Assembly (NCBI RefSeq): GCF_910592395.1
Contig: NC_088310.1
Coordinates: forward strand, 22,325,501 to 22,389,500
Direction of reading: 5' to 3'
Length of the DNA stretch: 64,000 bases
Source: Lineus longissimus
Lineage: Eukaryota > Nemertea > Pilidiophora > Heteronemertea > Lineidae
The position numbers and the translations under genes are program-made. The notes under the pieces are model-generated. The model saw only the letters and a list, made by a program, of their open reading frames with translations, did no database searches and had not been told where the DNA came from. How positions within the stretch are numbered: the first letter of the stretch is position 1; the number at the start of each line of letters is the position of its first letter. This document shows, piece after piece, positions 38,801 through 49,133 of this stretch.

Positions 38801-40661
38801 GTGTAATAATATGAAGCTGTACTGGGGACTTTAGAAATTTTTACTTGACGTGCCTGCATGTACGATCATCTACCACTTTGCATGGTTGACCCATGAGCTG
38901 GCCTGCGATCCCGCACATAGCATAAAATGCTTGCTGCATAGCTTTCTCTTTCTTCTTTCTTCTTTCTTCATTCTTCATTCTTCCATCTTTCAAATAAATG
39001 TACCTCTTCGTCATATCATACCTGTGTGCCATGTTTATTGTAAAATCCCTATAAGCACTGAGGACTGAGCAAACTATTTCAACTAATATAGTGTATGGTA
39101 TCAAAATCAAAGAGAACTCCACAAACTCGTATTCAGGCTAGTGGAAATATCGTTCTTTGCAATTTGGGAGATTTGCAGAATTTCGCACTTACATGTAGCT
39201 CTAATTTCCTGTCCTCAGGCTTGTGAGGGTTAAACTCTTTAAGGACTGGTAGTATGTATTTTAAGAAGTTCATATATGCATGCAGCCGCAAAGTGGACTA
39301 AAACGTTCTTGTCAAACATTGGACATTGAAACTATTGCGCATGCTTCAGAAAATAAAATCATGATGCTGGGTCATTTTTGGCGCCAGGAAAAAAAGCACA
39401 TGAAGCAACTGAAGGGGTCACTGCAAAAACCCAGTAGTACGGGTCACTGCCAGAACCCGGTAGTACATAAGCAAATGAAGGGGTCACTACAAAAAGCGAG
39501 TAACTAAAATTATGGGCGAAAAATGAGTATTGACATCAATTGTACATCCGACTGCCTTCTTCCAAACAACTGAAATCAAAAGCAATACTCTACATGATTG
39601 CAGTCTTTAGATATTGAAAATGTCTTCTGAAGCAATACCCCATAAACAGCAATTTCAATGAAAGAAAGGAAACCCGGTAAGTACAATGCTTCATGGATAA
39701 TGTCGGAGGATGATGTCTTTACTTGGTGCGACCTGATTAGTGAGAAAAAAACCAACTCGTTCTCGAAATGACCGAAATATTTCGTTCCTGCTTTGAAGTC
39801 CTTAAGGTGTTTCCCATCCAGGATAATGTTTCAATCAAAGTTAATGATTAATTTCATTTGATACTATGAATTGATTAATCATCCAATCTATTTCATTAAT
39901 CCTCTTTTCTTGGTCATTTAAAGCAATCTGCATATTTCCTTTTACCACTTTTCAGCCCAAATAATCCTGTTTCCTTGTCCAAGACCTCCTTTCCATTCCG
40001 CCATCTCCCCAAAGGTGTTGCTTCAACCACTGTTGCTTCTAGCTCAGTTAAAGGAAAACATGCAGAAATGACAGTTTTTTTATTTCCCTTAATATCTCTC
40101 TCAAAGTCTTCAGAATAAAGTCGCTTGAAACTTCCAACGAGCAAGATTTTCTCAAAAAATGTCAGTCACTGTTTCATTCCTTCTGACTCGAAAACTAAAA
40201 GACATATTCAGTTTTGTGCATTTAGGAAGATAGTAAATCAAAGGGAATTTGTATTGACAAGATCGTATTCTTAACTTGAGCAACTCTGGTTGGACCAAAC
40301 CAAAATATTCCCCATCCTCTTATACCCTGATAACAGTCTGGATGTATGCTGTAAACTTTTCCAGGGGGATCACTGGAAAATGATCGTGGCACTCTTGAAA
40401 AAAGACTGATTGTCCAGCTTGCATGGTAAAAGGACTCGAACAACTACTGCGTTTCCTGTTACAAACAGAGCATAAAAGAAGAGTAATAGTCTAACAAGAG
40501 TAAACTATGGGCATTTGAAAAGGACATTTCATCTAATTATACTCCTTTACGAAATATATGACCGTAGAGATTGTATCAATTAAAACCTCTCATTGTTAAA
40601 GTGTGCAAACATTGCATGTTTTCTCGTTATGATATGATATGAATTTTACTACCATTTCCAG
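23848..40661. other. Long stretch without recognisable genes
   Basis: AT-rich sequence with no exon I could match to a protein family. Either the 3' flank of the RGS gene or, if the exon at 40662 is real, its last intron. It contains about ten TACATGTA octamers (two overlapping near 33970), a pyrimidine-rich CTTCTTT/ATTCTTC tract at 38940-38993, and a small repeat around GGGTCACTGC(A/C) at 39415-39500. Confidence 0.55.
40157..40424 (-). pseudogene. Possible decayed coding remnant
   Basis: The minus strand reads MQAGQSVFFQECHDHFPVIP, continues ...YIQTVIRV to one stop, then EDGEYFGLVQPELLKLRIRS and on to RRNETVTDIF. A following frame (39914-40144) reads KILLVGSFKRLYSEDFERDI and on to FGLKSGKRKYADCFK. 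The composition looks protein-like, but I do not recognise the family, and a stop and a frameshift interrupt it. Could be chance. Confidence 0.18.
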
Positions 40662-40721
40662 ACGAGCAAAAAGCGCTTTGCAAGTGAAGTTAGAAGAAAG
40701 TTAGTTGAACAAAGTAGTTGA
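40662..40721 (+). CDS. RGS7: Possible alternative terminal exon of the RGS gene
   Basis: Acceptor accatttccag at 40651-40661, then 19 codons and TGA: TSKKRFASEVRRKLVEQSS. It enters in phase 0, which fits the donor at 23781. Vertebrate RGS7/RGS6 tails are similarly short and basic (TSKRL..., ending QSY or QSS). AATAAA follows 55 nt after the stop. Inference: the gene may extend over a 17-kb last intron. The match is short, and an additional exon may lie between. Confidence 0.45.
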   Translation, partial: TSKKRFASEVRRKLVEQSS

Positions 40722-40775
40722 GTGTGGCACAAGGCGTGGTATTCTCTTAGTACTGCTGTTCTGTCTCATATCAAC

Positions 40776-40781
40776 AATAAA
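40776..40781 (+). terminator. Polyadenylation signal AATAAA
   Basis: Canonical AATAAA 55 nt downstream of the TGA of the candidate terminal exon at 40662. It supports that exon being a genuine 3' end, though AATAAA is common in AT-rich DNA. Confidence 0.4.
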
Positions 40782-42047
40782 AGACTACTAGGAGTGGTAT
40801 AGAGTGGCAGATTTGAAAAATCCATGGCATTTCCTGACCATGGCCGTGTCTTGAGGGGAGTCCCGTATCTATATTTCTAACAAATGTTACCAAGTAAGCA
40901 TTATAGTATATTGTTGTAGAAGCTATATTTCTAATGTGAAATTAGAATTTGTGTAGCTTTTGGGACTATTACATAATCTAACAATGATGCTGTGGATTTT
41001 TTAAATGGTGTCCGTGTTTCATGGTGTTTTGGGGTGGTTTACATCGATGGATCATTCTACTCGTGGACTATTGTTGGTACGCAGAGGATTGGACTTTTTG
41101 ATCCGACGTGTTTTATTGTTAACGTAGCTACCGTTTGTAAGGTTGTAGTGTTCGATCTTCCTCCGCCATGCCACCTAGTGGCAATAATGGCATAAGGTGA
41201 CGCCAGCATCTATGATGGGGAGATGCTGTTGCCACCATGTTTAAATCTTGCTTTTCATGGGTCTTTTATCTGCTTATTATCAATTGAGTGTCATACTGAA
41301 GTAACACTGCCTTTGTGGCATACTATTTTCAGCTTGAAAACTTGTATAACAAAACTTCTAATACAGTGTAGTATTTTTGATGACTCAAAAAACGTGTTTA
41401 CAGAAGGCAGAATCAGGTATTTGCCTTTAGAATAGATTTTAATTTCATCATATAGCAACAGATGTATGTATATTGGTCTCAGTAAATTATTCAAGAAAAT
41501 TAATTTTTGTACGTGATATTATACTTGGACTCAGTAGTAGACTAGCTCTTAATCTTTCAGAACTGCGATGTTTTTGGCAGTTCAAACTACTGAACACATT
41601 TTGTAGATATCAATGATTTTATAATATAGTAAATATCTCTCATCTGTATATACCATTTGAGATTCTGTAGATATTGTTCATTGTAGATATCCTCCTGCAT
41701 GCCGTACATGTAGGAATCAGTGAAATTCAATCCTAACTTAACACTTTTTATACGTGTTGTATTTTCTTAGGTTCTTCAGCTACAAAGGTGACTGAATTCT
41801 TGTTGAACAATGAACTTTTCATGGGAAATTGAAAGCGTTTTCAATGTATGTTGAGTGGCAGACCTTCCTGAATGGTTGATGGCATACCGATTGTTAGGGT
41901 GTATGATGGTTGATGTTAACTCTAAATGCCTAGAAACGTCTTTGAAAAAATTTGTTTCTCTGTAAACTCGAGTCTGACTGTGACAAGTTGTATATATTGC
42001 AAGGTACAGGCTATATATACAAGAGTTCAAGTGGCAGGACAGTTGTT

Positions 42048-42074
42048 AGGTGTGTGTGTGTGTGGGGGGGGGGG
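42048..42074. repeat. GT microsatellite joined to poly-G
   Basis: (TG)n runs directly into about 10 G. Simple repeat; the glycine-rich open frames here are artefacts. Confidence 0.8.
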
Positions 42075-42138
42075 GAGTAGTGGTGAAAAAGACATACCCG
42101 TCTCTTTCGTACAAGTATATTCAGCTGTGTTGTTACAG

Positions 42139-42273
42139 GATTCCCAAGCAGGCCACTGGCCAAAGAAAAAGGTATTTTAGAAGAGGCAAAAAGTCCTCCT
42201 TTCTTACTCCGTACCTGTCAATGTCATCTGCTATAGATATTCAGCCTGCGAGATCCCCATGGTCCTGGGCCCG
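42139..42273 (+). CDS. Possible unassigned internal exon
   Basis: Acceptor tgttgttacag and donor CCCG|GTAATT bracket 135 nt with an open frame of phase 2 in, 2 out: IPKQATGQRKRYFRRGKKSS, then FLTPYLSMSSAIDIQPARSP and WSWA. The fragment is basic and serine-rich. I do not recognise a family and see no matching neighbouring exons. Confidence 0.2.
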
Positions 42274-45270
42274 GTAATTCAAAACAAGTTTTGTGACTTG
42301 GGCTGGCATTAACACCAGCATGAGTGACAAAACTTGGTTTGAACAACCGCACCCTGTAGCAGTATATTCTCAATCAGCTTTGACGAAAACGTTTCCGAAG
42401 CAGTTATGGTTAATCGTCATGGATATAGTGTTTCATGATCTGCTGTATAAGTTGACCTTCCTTGGCCTCTATATCATTTGCTTCCTTCTGCCATTCCGAC
42501 ATCTTCCTACACCTATCCGATCGGACGGTTAACTGTGTTGACTTTTAAAATTATGTTGACTTTTAAAAACATGTCTTCAAACCTAAAGAAAAATATCTCT
42601 TAATGAAAATAATGGCAGCGTGTTTCTCTATGATACTGTCCGCATAGCCTTCAGGGGGTCAGAACCCTTCAGTTTATTGACAATGTTGTTGATAACAGTG
42701 CTAAGATTTGTTACCTGTTTATTCAAGGTCGAACAATATGACGGTGTAGTATAGCTGGAGAACCTACGGAGAACATGTCCTGTCTTTTCAAAGCCATAAT
42801 ACACAGTGCGCCTTATGCCAAGTGTACTCAAAGTCAGTTGTAAAATATTCAAATACAAATATTGTATCAGTACAGTGAGTTTGGCATACTTGGATCTAAT
42901 TATCATGTCCATCTACAATCTTTTCTGCCAAAGTGTGTGACTTGTGATTGTAATATATCTGACATTAGTTCATGCTTTAAGCTTTTTTTTCTGTTGGTGT
43001 TTTGAGATTTTAAAATGGTTAAGTTAGGTTTGAACATCTGATTCTTGCAAATGTCATTTATTATCATAATTGTTGTCCAAATGCTGACATATCACATAAA
43101 TTTGACAAATGATTTATTGCCGTACAAGTAGAATAAAGCTTTACAACGACTCTTTTGCTGTATACCAATCTCATGTGAGGAATTTTTTTGAATTGAAAAT
43201 GTTGGAAGAAGTTTTCTCGAACATATCGTCAGAAGCTAAGGGTATTCAGTTAGTACGTATAATTCCTTTGTATGTTAACCTGTCAAGATACTAATAAATA
43301 AATATGAGCCAAAAACAAGGCAGTTAAACTAGCTGTTATCAGGACAAGTGAAGTCTTAATTAGATTGTGTGAGGATTGAAACAGCACCTTAATTGCTCCC
43401 TGCTCTGCTCATCAGAATATTAGGATATTAATTGAATGTTTTTCCTAATTTTTAGGTGTCTGCATAAACATCCAGAAGTTGTTAAAGCCTCTTTGCATAT
43501 ACCCCTACATGGTATAGTTACGTACCAACTGAATAATCCTTCAGACAGCTTTAAAATTTGGTGATTATTATCATCAAAACATGACATCTTTATGAGGGTT
43601 TAATTTTCAAACCTGAACATTTCTTATCTTGTGTATTTGACTTTCATTACCATTACCATTCAGATATAGCCTTGAATGGGTAATTGTGTTGGATTATTTT
43701 ATGATGCCAGAGAGAAAACAGAATAAGATTGAATCCTCCCTGCCTCAGAATGATGGGGCTCTGAAAGGATGTGTAGCTTGATGAGTTGGTCAAAGACTGT
43801 CATTTAACCGTACAGCTACTGAGTTTCTATGTAGGTGGCGCTACAGGGATGCATCAGAAAATGTACACTAAAATTCTACCAACCAATTGTGTCCACTTTT
43901 AGATAGCATGTCTGTATCGTGCAATTAACACTGGAATTTGGCAACTATATAGCCAGTGGGGACTCAAGTTACTTCTCCTAAAGATGGTCATTCTGGATCT
44001 ATAAAAAAATTTTGTGGGTAAAAAATTTGTAATGGCCTTAATTAGAGGGTAATTGGTTCGGCTTATCTCCAATTTGTGCACAACAGAAAAATGTTGTTTT
44101 TCCACAGTTTCTGCTTATAGAGGGCAATGGCAATGGGTTAAATAAAATATTTTGTGTTTTTTAGTCTATGGAAATTGGAACTTGCAGAATTCAGGATCAT
44201 TCCAGAATTTGGGGATGAATGTGGACTGCTGTGTATACTAATACCACTATTACTCTCTATAAACAGATACTCTGGAACTATGCTTTCCATTTGCCTTGCG
44301 TAATTAATCCTGAAGAGACGGGGATATATCAGTTGGTCTACAGTAGCTATAACTGGTCCGGAAAATGCTGGTACGGCACTTATGTAGTTTACAGAGTTCC
44401 TATGCATAAACATTTGGTAGAAAGTTTGTAGTACATTTCCGATGTATCTAAGAACGGCCTTCTACGGAAACTCTATAAACTTCAGTAGTGCCAACCTGGC
44501 ATTATATCAAGAAGTCCTGGTCTTCCCCCTATTACTTGGGATCATTTTCTGTATGGGGTCATATCTTCCACCGATATTGCAATGGCCATCTATCTCTATT
44601 ATGTTACCACTATCATGAAATATAATAGTACATGAAAAGACGTATGCTGAGTTGGGACTCAAAATTAGCTTTTATCAGTTCCTCATACATGTAGAGCGGG
44701 GTTTACATTTACAATATTGGGCCAGTTCAGGGTGAAATTCGTTAGACATCGAATCACAGAATTCCTGTTTTCTGGTCATGGGCAGTAGCTGTTTGGGGAC
44801 AGTTTTTAACTTCGGTTGCCAATTTGGTTTAATAAGCTGGAAGACAATTTGTTATAGACATAAAGAGGACTGTTGAATTGACCTATATATTTCTCAAGTC
44901 AAGTTCGTATTGGGCATTTGTACCGAATTCTCCCAAATGCGTGCGCAACTCATGAACTTGACTTTGGTCATGTGTTGGATATCTTTCAGTTGGCCCTTGT
45001 GTGCTAGATGTTAAAAAGACCAAGTGTATGGCTCTCGTGGAGATGCGACTGCAATATATTGTTGAGCATGGCAATGAACAGAAATCTTACAATAATACGA
45101 GGTATGGAAATGTATGGAGCTGCCCTCCTTGACCATCGAATGCAGCTGTGGTAGGTCAGTGCTATATAGGAAGATACGTACAGAACTGACATTCAAGCTA
45201 ATCATCTCATCTCTTTACATTTTCCTTGAATAAATGCAGATGTATAGCAAGAAACTGTTCTTGTTTATTT

Positions 45271-45300
45271 TTAGCTCAGCTGACAAAAGTCAGCCGAGCT
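45271..45300 (+). repeat. Hairpin of an AGCTCA-type dispersed repeat
   Basis: TTAGCTCAGCTGAC-aaaa-GTCAGCCGAGCT: 12-bp arms with one mismatch and a 4-nt loop. It resembles the terminal hairpin of the composite repeat at 53037-53062 (AGCTCACCTCT arms) and is followed by a short GGCGGCGG run. Likely a truncated copy of the same family in opposite orientation. Confidence 0.55.
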
Positions 45301-45338
45301 GGTCAAATAACTATTCAGCTGTGGCGGCGGCTGTCCCT

Positions 45339-45379
45339 CCATGGAGGTATTATTAAGAATCTTAATAATACCTCCATGG
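45339..45379. repeat. 41-bp perfect palindrome
   Basis: Left arm CCATGGAGGTATTATTAAGA (45339-45358), single A spacer, right arm its exact reverse complement (45360-45379). 20-bp arms with no mismatch; cruciform- or hairpin-forming. Lies 39 bp after another hairpin. Confidence 0.95.
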
Positions 45380-45588
45380 TCCCTCCAACGTCTACATGGT
45401 GCACGTTCTGTAACTGTAAGACCTGGCCGTGAGGAAGAACATCCTAGGAAATGCCCTTTACAGAAAACTTTCCAATAGATAAAGGCTTAATTTAAAATGA
45501 AGGTAGGTTTTGATATAAAATTGGAATAGGTTTGATTGATACTACCAGCTGTCGTTACTGAGCAGATATTTGCGTTGACCTAGTTATT

Positions 45589-45620
45589 ACTCCAGCTCCT
45601 CCCTCTCAGGGAGCTGGAGT
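45589..45620. repeat. Hairpin inverted repeat
   Basis: ACTCCAGCTCC (45589-45599) and GGAGCTGGAGT (45610-45620) are perfect 11-bp arms with a 10-nt loop. May bound the same repeat fragment that starts at 45271. Confidence 0.8.
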
Positions 45621-45649
45621 CTATTGTTTTCGCTCAGGTTTCTCGTTCA

Positions 45650-45916
45650 ATCACGTGACCTCTCCAACACTCGATAATGCACTCTTTTCGTCCACGTTTT
45701 AGGCCAATCTTCGGCATGAACATGAAATCTAATAAGCGCAGTACTTAAATCAGATGTTTCTCTCGCCCTGAAAACATTCCTGGGTAAAATCCATTGAGAT
45801 TAGCCGAGTTAATCTACTTTTTCCGTGCTTAAAATCTCTGCCGCTGAATTCTATAAATAGAAACTATTAACATCGCGGCAGTGTGGTTCCCATTGTGCGC
45901 TCTCCCACTTCACACC
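45650..45916 (+). promoter_or_regulatory. Possible promoter: E-box, TATA
   Basis: TCACGTGA-type E-box at 45651-45658 and TATAAATA at 45852-45859 lie upstream of an ATG at 45917, and a perfect CRE (TGACGTCA, 45971-45978) lies just inside the following intron. The local DNA is richer in CG than its surroundings. The layout is promoter-like, but no downstream exon was recognised. Confidence 0.3.
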
Positions 45917-45951
45917 ATGTCAGGAAGTTTTACGGAGAGGGAGGGCGTGTG
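45917..45951 (+). CDS. Possible first coding exon
   Basis: ACCATGT context start, MSGSFTEREGV, then TG|GTAAGA donor (phase 2), 58 nt after a TATA box. No downstream exon was found to join it, so product unknown. Confidence 0.25.
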
Positions 45952-46548
45952 GTAAGAAGAATGGCCAAAATGACGTCACGTTTTTCTGGCAATGCCTCTT
46001 GCCAGACCAGTCAAGCATTATGAAAGCATCTTTAATTCAGACAACGTTAGAACTAGAAAAACGAATACGTTAATTTGCAAAAGTAAAAGCAGATTTCACG
46101 ACTAACCAGTCAAATCGGAATACGACGGCGCAAAATGTTCTCGCTTTCCTCCTGCTAAAAAAACCTTGTTCCCACACTCCTATTTTAATTTATGCCCAGG
46201 AATATGATATGATCTGTTTTCACTTGTTTGTAATTAAATGGTATTCATATAATGAGATCAATAGTAGTGTTCCTTCAACCACCAGCAAGAGTACACGATA
46301 CAAAGCCACTCAACACAGTCTTCTTCTCCATGAAATTGAACAGATCCCATCGTTCAACTAGTCTGGTGCTCCTGTGAAATCTCAGTTCCAGTCACTTGAT
46401 TTTAATTTCCCGCTCTTGTATAGCTCCCGAGGATGCGCTATGGACCGACACATGCTGTCCCACATGTAGTCATCTGTCATTGTGGACGGAAGTGCGATTT
46501 ATGCCGCACCATAAATAAAACGATTGCCACCTTCTGATTGGTCTTATT

Positions 46549-46905
46549 ATGCCACACCACAATTCCTATTAGAGTTGTCCTCTGAAGAGAAATGTTAAAA
46601 AATTCCTAAAGTGCCGGCCATTATTACATCATTGAAATTGGGAGATAAGGTAATACGTGAAAAGGGCACATTTATAATCGAAAACATGCACTAAGGATGG
46701 GCCTAAGGATGACATCACCTCACTTGTACTCTAGTGACATGAAATCCGATATATGCTATATTAAAGTAAAATAATGTTGATCAGACCTATTACATGACAT
46801 ACCGGGTACATTTATTTATTATTATGACATACCCTGACCTGGGATTTTGGAATCTTAGAACTGTTCTCTTCGGAGGACACCTCTATTATGCCGTGGCATA
46901 ATTCT
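46549..46905. mobile_element. MITE-like element with imperfect terminal inverted repeats
   Basis: Left end TTATGCCACACC... with ATTAGAGTTGTCCTCTGAAG; right end TTCTCTTCGGAGGACACCTC then TATTATGCCGTGGCATAA. The inner 24 bp of the arms match in inverse orientation with about three mismatches. A further fragment with CACCACAATTCCTAT and CCGTGGCATAATTCTGAATT follows to 47007, so a second nested or truncated copy is likely. No coding capacity. Confidence 0.55.
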
Positions 46906-47007
46906 GAATTCTGCCGCGTCATAACTCACGAGATCCGATGTTTTCATAGGTTGATTTATGGGCCACCACAATTCCTATTTATGCCGTGGCATAATTCTGA
47001 ATTTTGT
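46888..47007. repeat. Direct repeat adjoining the MITE-like element
   Basis: CCGTGGCATAATTCTGAATT occurs twice, starting near 46891 and 46984, about 93 bp apart, each preceded by TTATG. CACCACAATTCCTAT is shared with the left end of the element at 46549. Probably a partial second copy. Confidence 0.6.
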
Positions 47008-48664
47008 CCACACGCGCCAGCCATAGTATCGAGGTATCAACGATTTTTTGGTCTCATGGCCAGGGTGTCATTGCGCGGGACTGCATTCAAAGGGATCGTG
47101 AATTTGAAGGCCTGGTACATATCTTCTCATAATAAACCAACCATAAGCTGGATATGGGGAAAAAACCAGTATAAATCGTTCCTTATTATTTGTAATTAAT
47201 GCTTGGCCTCATTTGCAATGACGTCAATTATAATGACAAAAAAACTACCCGGAAGGCATTAGACTGTCTTTGCCAATTGTGCAATAACCATGGTGATCAT
47301 TTTGCTTCAGGAAATTGACCAATGAATAAAGTTTTTTTAGAGTGGAATTCCGTCATCATGGCAACTAATTTGTGCAACAATGATTGGTCTATCTTAATAT
47401 TAAGGGTCTTGCCATCCAAACTTGATGCTATACAACGTGATAAGGTCACTTTCCACTTTGTGCTAATGATATATAACTTCCATTTTGCTAATCATTTGGA
47501 GAGATGTACGTTGACCGACGCCGGCCAGGCCTTTCCCACTACCTACCAGTAAATGTCTGCTTATTTCGTCAGCCTCGGCCGACTATGTATAATGCTGCAA
47601 CTTTTATCATTCTGAATCCAAAATTGCCATTCACAACAGCGGATCCAGAAATTAAAGGAAAAGAGCCCCACCAAGAAGCATTGTAACAGGCAGACGCTGG
47701 TCTAGTAGGAAGCCCTTGGCCTTTGAGAAGTGAGGTTGTGACAGGTGTGCAAGTGGCATTACCAGTCTCCAGTCTGTGCCTGGTGTCGGAGGAATTTCTT
47801 TCACCATACTCTGAGAGCCAGTCACTGGCGTGAAAGAGGATCCCAAACAGGTTGTGGCCGAGAGTTGCAGTACCCAGTCTTTGATAGATTGTGATATGTT
47901 TAGCAGGAAATCTACGACGGGGTGTAGCTTGAGAAGGGATTTTTGTCTCGGTCTAGTCTTAAAGCCTGGGACTTTCCATAAGTAAGAATTTTAGTATTCA
48001 GTCTTCGGTAGATCGTGACTTGGTGAGAAGGAATTATTTCTTCTTTGTCAGATTGCCACCTTTGGTAAAGGGATTTCCGATACCAAGTAGAATTATTATT
48101 ATTTACGACTCTATGGCACTGCAATCCTGCAAGGGATTTCAGTTACCACTCGAGGACAGACTGTATGGTGTAGTAAGGAATTGGCAGTCTCCATGACAGG
48201 TTGCGACTTGTGTTGTGGTAGTCTCCGGTCTGGGTGAAATCTGCAGCTGGTGGACTCAGGCCTGTGAACATGGTGGGAAAAGCATCTGTTCGCCTTTGCA
48301 ACACAATAGAAACAGGGCCCACCTGAGAGTGTAGGAGGGGTATAATGGAAAGAAAAAGAAATGCCGTCACACCCCTCAAAATGAACCACGGTAGTCTTTT
48401 GTCAGTTTATTTTGTGTCGTCATTTCCTCGCAGATAAACACCTATCTCTCTTTAAGGCTAAACCGATACCTTTACCCATAGTGGTGTAATAATAGGATTC
48501 TTAGTCTCGAGTCTACAACAACACCTGTCTGGTATACAATCCTATGGTCATAATGAATTATGACAAATGCTTCCAAAGTGTATAATTTGATACCAGATAG
48601 ATATCTACAGGATTGAATTTGAAAAGTAAGAAGAAGCATAAATTCAGAAATAATTTTAAATACT

Positions 48665-48670
48665 TTTATT
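48665..48670 (-). terminator. MED6 polyadenylation signal
   Basis: AATAAA on the minus strand (TTTATT on plus), about 330 nt after the MED6 stop. Plausible 3' UTR length; the cleavage site is not determined. Confidence 0.5.
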
Positions 48671-49002
48671 GGCAGTGAAAAAATAGACATACTTCGCACA
48701 GCCATCAATCATATACAACATAATGGCTCAAACACACTGAATTCACTGTGGACCAGTTTGCTTACTTTCTGACAGGCAAGAGACTTTGGGTACAAAAGCT
48801 TGTTGGGCTTAGAGTGATTCAACACAAGCCCTTAAAGTCTGACATAGTGCGTGAGTATCCAAATCAAATACTCTGACCCACATTGTGTGTGACTTCCAGC
48901 AAATCAAACATGTGCTTATTCTTCATAAAGCACAGGCCTGACACCCCGGTGGCCAGATCATCCCCTCTTTGCTCACTGCATCCTATAGTCACAGGTACAA
49001 GT

Positions 49003-49133
49003 TCAGCGGATTATTTTTGGTTTCTTTTCAGCGGGAGGTTTAATTCCAGAGTGTGTTGACTGCGATGACTTGTCATCTGTCTTCTCTGTCTTGATTTCTT
49101 TTGGTTCTTGTTTGACAACAATATGGGGCTCTT
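49003..49133 (-). CDS. MED6: MED6 exon 8 (last), with stop codon
   Basis: Acceptor tttctttccag. It encodes [20 protein letters not shown] and on to [17 protein letters not shown] at 49005-49003. The charged tail is poorly conserved, but the reading frame and position fit. The open frame upstream of 49133 is intronic. Confidence 0.9.

Larger units (their letters stand above)
40722..48664. other. Intergenic region between RGS and MED6
   Basis: No recognisable conserved exons. It holds a GT-then-G repeat (42048-42074), a possible unassigned exon (42139-42273), hairpins and palindromes near 45.3-45.6 kb, a possible promoter and first exon near 45.9 kb, and MITE-like inverted repeats at 46.55-47.0 kb. 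Imperfect repeats related to AGT(A/C)(C/T)(C/T)CAGTCTT-GTAGATTGTGA lie at about 47.85-48.25 kb. Confidence 0.6.

Noticed and set aside
38841-39122. 93-residue minus-strand open frame with KNEERRKKKEKA segment
   Set aside because: The charged part is a translation of a CTTCTTT/ATTCTTC pyrimidine-rich simple repeat.
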